Shown in pieces: positions 35,114 through 42,213 of a stretch of 46,669 nt of DNA. Origin of the DNA: MA-ANB-1 sp040878225 (GTDB lineage: Bacteria > Actinomycetota > Acidimicrobiia > Spongiisociales > ZC4RG35); assembly GCA_040878225.1 (NCBI GenBank), contig JBBDMR010000169.1, positions 1 to 46,669 of the forward strand, read 5' to 3'. A program made the translations under genes and the position numbers. The stretch's first letter is position 1; every line of letters begins with the position of its first letter. The notes under the pieces are model-generated. The model did not search any database and was not told where the DNA came from. It worked only from the letters and a program-made list of their open reading frames with translations.

Positions 35114-36130
35114 TCAGTCGAGCAGCGAACCCTGGATATTCGCCGGCACGTCGACACCGAGGTGGGCGTATGCGTTTGCCGTGGCCACTCGTCCCCTCGG
35201 GGTGCGGTTCAGCATCCCGATCTGGAGGAGGAACGGCTCGTAGGCGTCTTCAACCGTCTCCGGCTCCTCGCCCACGGCAACGGCGAGCGTGGAGAGGCCC
35301 ACCGGGCCGCCCCCGAACTTGTGCACGACCGCGTCGAGGATCGATCTGTCCACCTTGTCGAGGCCAAGCTCGTCGACCTCGAACACGCGCAGGGCCTGCT
35401 CGGCGACGTCTGCGTCGATGGTCCCATCGGCGCGGGCGACCGCGTAGTCGCGAACCCGGGCCAGCAGTCTGTTGGCGATACGTGGCGTCGACCGGCTCCG
35501 CCTCGAGATCACAGCGGCGGCGTCGGGCCCGATGTCAAACCCGATGATCGAAGCGGATCGGGTGATGATGGAAGCCAGTTCTTCGTCGGTGTAATAGTCG
35601 AGCTTCTCCTCGATGCCGAACCTGTCGCGCAGCGGGGCGGTCACCTTTCCTTTGCGAGTGGTCGCTCCAACCAGAGTGAAGCGGGGAAGGTCGATCCGGA
35701 TCGATTGCGCCGTAGGCCCTTTCCCGAGGACGATGTCGAGCTGGAAGTCTTCCATTGCCGGGTAGAGCACTTCCTCGACAGCGCGGGGAAGCCTGTGGAT
35801 CTCGTCGATGAAGAAAACGTCTCCCGGTTGGAGGTTGCTCAGGATCGCAGCCAGATCGCCGGGCCGTTCCAATGCCGCGCCGGAGGTGATCCGGAACGCA
35901 ACGCCCAGTTCGGCGGCGATGACCCCGGCCAGAGTCGTCTTTCCCAGCCCTGGCGGGCCGGAGAACATGACATGGTCGAGCGCCCGCTCCTCTTCGCTGG
36001 CGGCTTCGATTGAGATCCGGAGCCGCTCCTTGATGCTTTCCTGGCCAACGAACTCATCCAGCCGGCGGGGGCGGAGACTGATCTCCTCCTCGGTGGCGAC
36101 TGCCGGGTTGAGCAGACTCTCCTCGTTCAC
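35114..36130 (-). CDS. ruvB: Holliday junction branch-migration ATPase RuvB
   Basis: 338-residue AAA+ motor. Walker A GPPGLGKTT near 58-66, Walker B FFIDEIHRL, sensor and arginine-finger segment GATTRKGKVTAPLRDRFG, and a C-terminal winged helix ending with LNRTPRGRVAT. The GTG start lies two bases after the ruvA stop, with a G-run eight bases upstream. It works with RuvA as part of the ruvCAB unit controlled by the LexA site on ruvC. Confidence 0.96.
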   Translation of the reverse strand: MNEESLLNPAVATEEEISLRPRRLDEFVGQESIKERLRISIEAASEEERALDHVMFSGPPGLGKTTLAGVIAAELGVAFRITSGAALERPGDLAAILSNLQPGDVFFIDEIHRLPRAVEEVLYPAMEDFQLDIVLGKGPTAQSIRIDLPRFTLVGATTRKGKVTAPLRDRFGIEEKLDYYTDEELASIITRSASIIGFDIGPDAAAVISRRSRSTPRIANRLLARVRDYAVARADGTIDADVAEQALRVFEVDELGLDKVDRSILDAVVHKFGGGPVGLSTLAVAVGEEPETVEDAYEPFLLQIGMLNRTPRGRVATANAYAHLGVDVPANIQGSLLD

Positions 36131-36132
36131 TG

Positions 36133-36702
36133 CTATCGCCCCCCAAGAGTGCGGAGCGCCTCGCGCACCTGGGTTTCCACCGATTCGGTCGGGTCGATCT
36201 TCCCGATTACCGAATTGATCTCTTCGGTCGAGTACCCGAGCGTCTCCAGGGCCGCCCGCACCGAAGCGGAGCCGGACGCTTGCAACACGTCAGCGTCTTT
36301 GCCGGCCAGTTTGGGTGCGAGCTCGAGGACGATCCGCTGCGCGCCACGTTTGCCGATGCCCGGCACCACCGTGAGGGCATCGGAGTCTTCGGCTGCGATC
36401 GAGCGGATGATGTCCTGGGGCGACATCGTGCCCAGCATCGCCATCGCCACCTTGGTGCCGACGCCGGAAGCACCGAGGAGGACCCGGTACAGGTCGCGCT
36501 CGTGCTCGTTGTCGAAACCGAAGAGACTGATCTCCTCTTCCCGGACGTGGGTGTGGGTGTGGACCACTACTTCTTCTCCGATACCGGGTAGCGAGACCAG
36601 GCCGCGCGGGGTCATGTTGACCTCGTAGCCAACCCCGCCAACCTCGATGCAGACCCCGCCTTCGAACGTGGAGACGAGGATCCCCCGCAGCCGGCCGATC
36701 AT
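36133..36702 (-). CDS. ruvA: Holliday junction DNA-binding protein RuvA
   Basis: 189 residues: N-terminal OB fold (MIGRLRGILVSTFEGGV), two helix-hairpin-helix motifs (LLGASGVGTKVAMAML and VPGIGKRGAQRIV), and a C-terminal RuvB-binding three-helix domain (VRAALETLGYSTEEI). ATG at 36702 has GGAGG seven bases upstream and overlaps the ruvC stop (ATGA). An open stretch upstream of this start lies inside ruvC and is not used. Confidence 0.95.
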   Translation of the reverse strand: MIGRLRGILVSTFEGGVCIEVGGVGYEVNMTPRGLVSLPGIGEEVVVHTHTHVREEEISLFGFDNEHERDLYRVLLGASGVGTKVAMAMLGTMSPQDIIRSIAAEDSDALTVVPGIGKRGAQRIVLELAPKLAGKDADVLQASGSASVRAALETLGYSTEEINSVIGKIDPTESVETQVREALRTLGGR

Positions 36703-37184
36703 CGCCGTGCCTCCAGGAGTGGCGCAGCACGAAGGTGGCACAGGGCGATGGCGAGTGCATCTGCGACATCGGGGGGTTTCGGCACCTCAGCCAGATTGAG
36801 CAATCGGGTGACCATCTGCTGTACCTGTTTCTTGTTGGCGGTACCGCTGCCGGTCACCCCGCGCTTTACCGCTGTCGGCACGTATTCGTGGACGGCCAAG
36901 CCGTGCCGGGCGGCAGCGAGCATCACAACTCCCGAGGCGCGGCCCACCGAAATTGCGGTCTGCAGGTTTTGGTTGGTGAACACCGACTCGATAGCGACGG
37001 CATCGGGTTTGGCATCGGCGATCAGACCGACCAGGCCTTCGTAGAGCTCGTTGAGCCTCACTTCGGTCGTTGCCTCCCGGTCGGTGCGGATGACACCGGC
37101 GCGTTTGGCTGTGGGCGGGAAGGTGTCTTCGACCACTCCGTACCCGAGAGTGGAGAGACCAGGGTCAATACCTAAAACGAACAT
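36699..37184 (-). CDS. ruvC: Holliday junction resolvase RuvC
   Basis: 161-residue RNase H-fold endonuclease with all four acidic residues: Asp7 (GIDPG), Glu66 (IESVF), and two in PPDVADALA (about 138 and 141). It cuts junctions migrated by RuvAB. First gene of ruvC-ruvA-ruvB, likely co-transcribed onward to tgt and yajC. Its ATG lies inside a LexA-type palindrome, and the upstream bases hold no ribosome site. DNA-damage control of ruvC is known in mycobacteria. Its usual upstream neighbour yebC is about 9 kb away here. Confidence 0.95.
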   Translation of the reverse strand: MFVLGIDPGLSTLGYGVVEDTFPPTAKRAGVIRTDREATTEVRLNELYEGLVGLIADAKPDAVAIESVFTNQNLQTAISVGRASGVVMLAAARHGLAVHEYVPTAVKRGVTGSGTANKKQVQQMVTRLLNLAEVPKPPDVADALAIALCHLRAAPLLEARR

Positions 37185-37191
37185 GTGTTCT
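37178..37191 (-). promoter_or_regulatory. LexA (SOS) operator spanning the ruvC start codon
   Basis: Minus strand AGAACACATGTTCG, built as GAAC-N4-GTTC, matches the Gram-positive/actinobacterial SOS box CGAACATATGTTCG at 12 of 14 positions. The ATG of ruvC (37182-37184) is in its right half, so ATGTTCG is both half-site and codons 1-2. A TATCGT box (37195-37200) ends three bases upstream of the operator, so LexA would cover the transcription start. Confidence 0.75.
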
Positions 37192-37275
37192 ACGACGATA
37201 CAGGGTGTCGGGTGACTTCACGCGGCATGTCGCCAACCTATCGCTCCGCCGTGGGAGCTTGAAGACCTGCAGATC

Positions 37276-38691
37276 TCACACGAGCTGGAAGCGAACCTGG
37301 CGACCGGCCACGGATGCCTCGTCTACCCGCACCAGAACCAGATCACCGAGATCAAGGCCCTCGCCTTCGACGATCGAGAGGATCGCTGGGTCGCCGAGTT
37401 GGACTTCGCCGCGGTTCCTCTTGTCGTCGGTCTCCACAACAACACCGGGGAAGACCTCCCCGACACGGGTCGACATCAACGCGGCTTCTATCAGGTTCAC
37501 GCATTCTGCTTCGTACTGGCCTGCCCTGGTGGCGCTTCGTGCCATGGTCTCCGGAAGCAGCGGGAGCGCTTCGACAACCGAATCGGGAACCTCAACTCCG
37601 GCGGCGATGGCCAGACATGCTTCACCGGCGTAGCGGTCGACAAGACGGCGCAACGGTGCCGTGGAATGTGCGTAGACGGTGGCGAGCGCCGCATGGGGCA
37701 GCGGGTCCTCCGTTCCGGAGATCGCCTGATATCCAGCTCCCGCGAAAAGTGAGGTCGCCTCGGCCTGAAACGCTGCATGGGCAGGGATGCGGGGGTCGAG
37801 ACTCCGGATCAACTCGGGATAGCCCACCGACCCCGGCCAGGCAATCTCGAGTCCTTGTGCAATCCGTCGCAAACGTTCCATCCGGCGGGGGTCGGCAACC
37901 GGAAGGGTGCGCAGGATCCCGATGCCTGCGTCGACCATCATCCTGGCGGCGAAGATCCCGGTGAGCAGGGAAAGCTGGGCGTTCCAAGCCTCAACCGGTA
38001 GGGGCGCCCGGAAGAGGAGACCCCAACCTCCGTCCCGCTTGACCACGAGCTGTTCGGGGATATTGAGGCTGACCGCACCCCGCTCCCGTTCCAGGAGCTT
38101 TCGCAGTCGCCCGATCTCGGGCAACAGCCGAAGCGAACCGGAGGCTGCCCCGGAGTCGACCTGGCGCTGCACCTCCTCATATGTGAGCTGGATCCGGTTC
38201 CGCACCATGGCCCGCTCGACCCGGCCAGCTTCAATCTCGCCGCGTTCGTCGAGGTCGATCTCCCAGAGAATCGCCGGCCGGTCTCGGTCGGGTAACAGGC
38301 TGGCCCGGCCCTCGGACAGCTCTTCGGGATAGAGCGGAGTCCGGACGTCCGGGGCATAGAGGGTCTGGCCCCGCTCCCACGCCTCGGCCTCAATCGCACT
38401 CCCCGAGAGCACGAAGGCACCGACGTCGGCGATGGCGTACCGAACGCTGTAGCCGCCGGGGCGGCGGCTGAGGTGCAATGCCTGATCGAGATCGCGGGAC
38501 CCGGGGGGGTCGATGGTGACGAAAGGGATGTCGCTCAGGTCGCGTTCGGGTAGCGAGGGTTCGAATTCCTGGACCTCGGCCAGGACCTCGGGGCTGAACC
38601 GTTCGGGAATCTGCCTTTCCTCACGGATCTCTTCCAGGCCTGCTTCGACGACAGCGTCCGGGGCGGTGAATCTGAGCTGACGGAGGGGCAT
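37276..38691 (-). CDS. RNase II-family (RNB domain) exoribonuclease
   Basis: 471 residues. The RNB catalytic domain begins near 55 with FVTIDPPGSRDLDQALHL, giving Asp61, Asp67 and Asp69; the fourth metal aspartate of RNase II/R is Gln70. YAHSTAPLRRLVDRY is the second RNB signature, and a C-terminal S1-like beta region follows (about 405-471). There are no N-terminal cold-shock domains, so it is shorter than E. coli RNase II. The DLDQ form recurs in actinobacterial homologues from memory, so the enzyme need not be dead. The gene begins the accessory block between ruvC and yebC. Confidence 0.85.
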   Translation of the reverse strand: MPLRQLRFTAPDAVVEAGLEEIREERQIPERFSPEVLAEVQEFEPSLPERDLSDIPFVTIDPPGSRDLDQALHLSRRPGGYSVRYAIADVGAFVLSGSAIEAEAWERGQTLYAPDVRTPLYPEELSEGRASLLPDRDRPAILWEIDLDERGEIEAGRVERAMVRNRIQLTYEEVQRQVDSGAASGSLRLLPEIGRLRKLLERERGAVSLNIPEQLVVKRDGGWGLLFRAPLPVEAWNAQLSLLTGIFAARMMVDAGIGILRTLPVADPRRMERLRRIAQGLEIAWPGSVGYPELIRSLDPRIPAHAAFQAEATSLFAGAGYQAISGTEDPLPHAALATVYAHSTAPLRRLVDRYAGEACLAIAAGVEVPDSVVEALPLLPETMARSATRAGQYEAECVNLIEAALMSTRVGEVFPGVVVETDDKRNRGEVQLGDPAILSIVEGEGLDLGDLVLVRVDEASVAGRQVRFQLV

Positions 38692-38745
38692 CGTCGGATG
38701 GTAAGGGTGCCGGTGGCTTGTGTGACTTCACGTATCGTGACGACG

Positions 38746-39297
38746 ATGAGCGAAGCCGACCGCCGCGACTGGGACCGGCGTTACGTCGAGGGCGAGATGG
38801 CACCGTTGGAGGAGTCCGGCCCTCCTCCCGTCTTCGCCGATCACAAGCACCTCTTCCCCACAACCGGAGACGCCCTCGAGCTGGCGTGCGGACGGGGGCG
38901 TGGCGCGGTGTGGCTTGCCGGCCGCGGACTCAACTATCTGGGGGTCGACGTCTCCCCTGTCGCCATCGACCTCGCCAGGAAGCTTGTGGCCCACCACGGC
39001 CTCACCGAAAGCTGCCGCTTCGACGTCCACGACCTCGACAATGGCCTTCCCGACGGCCCGCAGGTCGACCTCGTCTTCTGCTACCTGTTCCGTGACCCAA
39101 CACTTGACAGAGCCATCGTCGAGAGGATCAGACCCGGGGGAATCCTGGCAACTGCTGCCCTCAGCGAGGTCGGTGCCAAACCGGGCCGGTTCCGGGCCAA
39201 ACCCGGTGAGCTACGAGAGGCTTACTCGAGCCTGGAGATCGTTGTGGACGGTGAAGGCGAAGGGATCGCATGGTTGATCGGGAGACGACTGGAGTGA
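38746..39297 (+). CDS. Small SAM-dependent methyltransferase
   Basis: 183 residues. Class I fold with motif I ALELACGRGRGAVWLAGRG at about 43-61, the acidic YLGVDVSPVAIDLAR strand and a motif near DLVFCYLFRD. Resembles tellurite-resistance/thiopurine-type methyltransferases (TehB-like); substrate unknown. ATG at 38746 is chosen since the opening MSEADRRDWDRRYVEGE fits such proteins. TATCGT ends seven bases before it and no ribosome site is present, so it may be leaderless. It diverges from the RNB gene across 54 bases. Confidence 0.78.
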   Translation: MSEADRRDWDRRYVEGEMAPLEESGPPPVFADHKHLFPTTGDALELACGRGRGAVWLAGRGLNYLGVDVSPVAIDLARKLVAHHGLTESCRFDVHDLDNGLPDGPQVDLVFCYLFRDPTLDRAIVERIRPGGILATAALSEVGAKPGRFRAKPGELREAYSSLEIVVDGEGEGIAWLIGRRLE

Positions 39298-39325
39298 AAG
39301 TGTTTCCGGGCTATAGGTGGGGAAG

Positions 39326-40600
39326 TCAACACTTCCTGGGCGGTGGCCGTCCGCTCTTGGTGTAGCGATGTCCGAGCCGACTGGTCCAGAGGTAGTCGCC
39401 TCCGGGAAGTGGCTCGTAGGTCCAGCCGTACCGGTGCCGGCCGACGTGGTCGTGGCGGCAGCCAGGGGCCAGGTCTTTGACATTGGTCTTTCCGGTCTCG
39501 GCCCAGGGTTTGATGTGATCGAGGTCACATTCGGTGGCAGGCATGCGGCACCCGGGGAAGGCGCAGATCAAATCACGCAATTCGACGTGTCTCTCCTGGG
39601 GGGCGTCGGGGCGGCGCTTCGTGGTCCCGATGTGAACCGCCATCCCGGTGTCGGGATCGGTCACACGGAACCGCCAGCTCGAGCCTTTTCGCTCTTCGGC
39701 GACCTGACGGGCGATGTCTGCGATAACCGGGCCGAAGCCGGCCAACTCGCCGGGATGATCGGCCAGGCCCGCCAGCGTCTCCAGATCGACGTGGATGTTG
39801 ACGGTGCCGTTGCGCTTGGTTTGGTGAGCCGAGTCTCCGCAGAGGAGATCGAGGGCGATATCGGCTCGAAGTTGGTCCATCGTCCTGGTCTCACCCGGGA
39901 CTCGCAACGATTCGGCGATGGTGTTGATGCGATCGAATGCAGCAGAAGCCTTGACGGGTGAGATATCACTGAGGATGACGTTGGCGGTGCCGTCGAGAGT
40001 GGGTTCCCGGACCAAGCGACGGTCTTCGAGGGCGGATTCATATCGCTTCTTGGCAGCTTCCGGCTCGACCTCGAGGCACAGTTTCTGGACCTTCGAGCGG
40101 AGTTCGCCGGTGGTCAGTTGAGGGGCTCGGCCGATCACTTCTTCGACGACCTGGCGGGCCTGGCCTTCGGAGAGATGCTCGGTGCCGTTGACGAGAACAC
40201 GGGCGCGACGGACGTCGATCTCGCCGGACCACAAGGCCTCGCCGACCGCAGGGAGTCGATGTTTCAGGACGTGGGCAAAGTCGATCTCGACCTCGGCCAT
40301 CCGCCGTGTCAGGCGCAGCGCAGCCCGAAGTTCCATGGCGGCTGCGTCGAGTCCGAATTCCAACTCGCCGTCGAACTCGACCATGAGGTCAGCGAGTTCA
40401 GCGATGTTCTGATAGGTCCGGGCGGCATAATGTGACGCCATCTTCTGGTGAGCCTGGAGCACCAGCACCTGGTCGTAGCCCGACAACTCGGCAGGATCGA
40501 CCACCGACAGGAAGGCGGCCAGAGCCGGCCCGGGCTCCCGATCGAGAAGCCCTACCGGGAAAACCGTGGTCTGGTGCGCTGATTTCTCGTGATCGAACAT
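39326..40600 (-). CDS. DUF222-HNH endonuclease-like protein (13E12 family)
   Basis: 424 residues. DUF222 region spans about 30-330; the C-terminal HNH domain (about 348-392) has CAFPGC, CDLDHIKPWAETGKTN and CRHDHVGRH, providing the zinc cysteines and catalytic His. Such genes occur in many copies in Actinobacteria; their biology is poorly known. In M. tuberculosis, members of the 13E12 family carry SOS boxes, and this one does too: a perfect LexA palindrome covers its start. The opening ATG TTC is part of that operator. A good promoter places transcription start at or beside the ATG, so it is likely leaderless. DNA-damage induction is a strong inference. Confidence 0.88.
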   Translation of the reverse strand: MFDHEKSAHQTTVFPVGLLDREPGPALAAFLSVVDPAELSGYDQVLVLQAHQKMASHYAARTYQNIAELADLMVEFDGELEFGLDAAAMELRAALRLTRRMAEVEIDFAHVLKHRLPAVGEALWSGEIDVRRARVLVNGTEHLSEGQARQVVEEVIGRAPQLTTGELRSKVQKLCLEVEPEAAKKRYESALEDRRLVREPTLDGTANVILSDISPVKASAAFDRINTIAESLRVPGETRTMDQLRADIALDLLCGDSAHQTKRNGTVNIHVDLETLAGLADHPGELAGFGPVIADIARQVAEERKGSSWRFRVTDPDTGMAVHIGTTKRRPDAPQERHVELRDLICAFPGCRMPATECDLDHIKPWAETGKTNVKDLAPGCRHDHVGRHRYGWTYEPLPGGDYLWTSRLGHRYTKSGRPPPRKC

Positions 40601-40608
40601 ATGTTCGA
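40593..40608 (-). promoter_or_regulatory. LexA (SOS) operator on the DUF222-HNH start codon
   Basis: TCGAACATATGTTCGA is a perfect 16-base palindrome identical to the core SOS consensus CGAACATATGTTCG. The ATG start (40598-40600) lies in its centre. It abuts the -10 box, so bound LexA would block transcription start and the first codons are operator. Confidence 0.9.
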
Positions 40609-40637
40609 ATCGTACATACCGCCTGGGACAGATTCAA
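40609..40637 (-). promoter_or_regulatory. Promoter of the DUF222-HNH gene
   Basis: TTGAAT (40632-40637), a 17-base spacer, then TACGAT (40609-40614). Eight bases separate the -10 box from the ATG, pointing to a leaderless transcript. The rest of the gap up to the oxidoreductase stop at 40752 shows only weak dyads such as CCTC-N7-GAGG and an AT-rich stretch. Confidence 0.7.
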
Positions 40638-40751
40638 TCCCCCCGTCCCCAAATCGAGAATTTTCTTTTGCATTGGATCACTCAACGGTGACGGGGGTCC
40701 GGAGTTCGACACTCGACCTAGGTGCTCAACCTCTGGACTTGAGGTCCAAAA

Positions 40752-41777
40752 CTATCGCCAGCCGAGGGCGGGGGCCACGTATTTGAGGATGCTCTCCAGG
40801 GCGTGGGCGTTGTAGTCGACGCCGAGTTGATTGGGAACAGTCAGGAGGAGCGTGTCTGCTGCGGCAATCGCCTCGTCCTGTGCGAGTTGCTCGACGAGGG
40901 CGTCGGGCTCGTCGGCGTATGAGCGACCGAAGATCGCCCGAGTGTTCTCGTCGATGTATCCGATCTGATCACCCTCCTGTCGACCGCCGCCCCCGAAATA
41001 GGCACGATCGCGGTCGTCGACCAGGGCGAAAATGCTCCTGCTCACCGACACTCTCGGCTCCCGCTCGTGGCCGGCGGCAACCCAGGCCTCGCGGTAGACG
41101 TCGATCTGTCGCTTCTGCTGGATGTGGAGCGGCTCCCCGCTCTCGTCGAACTTGAGTGTCGAGGTCTGCATGTGCATCCCCAGCTCCGCAGCCCACACTG
41201 CAGTCTCGTCGGAGCCCGAGCCCCACCAGATCCGTTCCCTGAGGCCGGGCGAGTGGGGTTCGATGCGAAGCAGGCCCGGCGGGTTGGGAAACATCGGCCG
41301 AGGGTTGGGTCGGGCGAACCCCCGTCCTTCGAGCATCATGAGATATGCCTCGGTGTGACGTCGAGCCATGTCGGCGTCGGACTCCCCTGCTTCGGGTTCG
41401 TATCCAAAGTAGCGAAACCCGTCGATCACCTGCTCCGGTGAGCCGCGGCTGATCCCGAGTTGGAGACGACCGCCGGCGATGATGTCGGCGGCTCCGGAGT
41501 CCTCGACCATGTAGTGAGGGTTCTCGTAGCGCATGTCGATCACCGCGGTACCGATCTCGATGCGGCTGGTCCGTGCGCCGACTGCGGCAAGAAGCGGGAA
41601 TGGGGAGCCGAGCTGCTGGGCGAAGTGGTGGACCCGGTAATAGGCGCCGTCGACACCGAGTTCCTCGGCGGCGACCGCCAGCTCAATCGACTGCAGGAGG
41701 GCGTCTGACGCGGTCCGGACCATCGAGTGCGGGGAGTCCGACCAGTGGCCGAAGGACAGGAATCCGATCTTCTTCAC
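40752..41777 (-). CDS. Luciferase-like (LLM) flavin-dependent oxidoreductase
   Basis: 341-residue TIM-barrel monooxygenase of the bacterial luciferase family. Signs are KKIGFLSFGHWSD at the start, AEELGVDGAYYRVHHFA near 43-58, the TSRIEIGTAVIDMRYENP strand and the GRLQLGISRGSPEQV flavin segment. The substrate (flavin FMN or F420) is not determined. The GTG at 41777 gives the usual family beginning; the frame is open 21 codons more to a GTG at 41840, and an internal GGAGG leaves other starts open. No operon partner is clear. Confidence 0.82.
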   Translation of the reverse strand: MKKIGFLSFGHWSDSPHSMVRTASDALLQSIELAVAAEELGVDGAYYRVHHFAQQLGSPFPLLAAVGARTSRIEIGTAVIDMRYENPHYMVEDSGAADIIAGGRLQLGISRGSPEQVIDGFRYFGYEPEAGESDADMARRHTEAYLMMLEGRGFARPNPRPMFPNPPGLLRIEPHSPGLRERIWWGSGSDETAVWAAELGMHMQTSTLKFDESGEPLHIQQKRQIDVYREAWVAAGHEREPRVSVSRSIFALVDDRDRAYFGGGGRQEGDQIGYIDENTRAIFGRSYADEPDALVEQLAQDEAIAAADTLLLTVPNQLGVDYNAHALESILKYVAPALGWR

Positions 41778-41870
41778 GGCCTCGATGTTAGAGGTGTCCC
41801 TGTGGATCAAGTCCTCCGAGAAGCGGGGTTGGTTGACCACCTCCCCGTGTTCAGGTGGTAGAGCCTGTGC

Positions 41871-42149
41871 TCAGCTGACGTGATAGGCGAAGGGGTCGAG
41901 CAACGAAACCTCAGAGATCCGGTCGACCGGAAGACCATTGCTTGCAGCGGTCAGACGGATGGACTCGGGGCTCGGTGCCTCGTAGACACAGAAGGTCTTT
42001 CTCTGCGAGACGGAGACGTACGAGTGGATCCACAGGACGCTGCGGTCGGCGTTGCAGGCGATGATCGACTGCAGCAGCTTCCGTCCTTCCGACCCGGCCG
42101 GAACCACAAACCCTTCAGGAAAGGTTCGTTCAACCATGTAACGGGGCAT
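41871..42149 (-). CDS. DUF4242 (SCO4226-like nickel-binding) protein
   Basis: 92-residue ferredoxin-like-fold protein. MPRYMVERTFPEGF, WIHSYVSVSQRKTFCVYEAPSPESIR and NGLPVDRISEVSLLDP match the DUF4242 family, whose Streptomyces member SCO4226 binds nickel. ATG at 42149 has GGAG five bases upstream. It lies 64 bases downstream of the large LuxR-type gene, and small stress-type proteins of this sort are often found beside such regulators. The function is unknown. Confidence 0.82.
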   Translation of the reverse strand: MPRYMVERTFPEGFVVPAGSEGRKLLQSIIACNADRSVLWIHSYVSVSQRKTFCVYEAPSPESIRLTAASNGLPVDRISEVSLLDPFAYHVS

Positions 42150-42190
42150 CAGCTCTCCGGTAGGAAGGTGCCAACGTATCGACGTTCCGT

Positions 42191-42206
42191 TCCCGACACA
42201 TCGGGA
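42191..42206 (-). terminator. Short hairpin between the LuxR regulator and DUF4242 gene
   Basis: TCCCGA-TGTG-TCGGGA, a 6-bp stem with a four-base loop, eight bases past the regulator stop. No T-run follows. Next to it is AACGTATCGACGTT (42173-42186), a 5-bp dyad that could be an operator of the DUF4242 gene. Both are tentative. Confidence 0.35.
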
Positions 42207-42213
42207 GGAATGC

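Noticed and set aside
37212..38732. GTGACTTCACG present on both sides of the RNB gene (37212 and 38722)
   Set aside because: An 11-base match is expected by chance many times in a window this size; no other sign of a mobile element.
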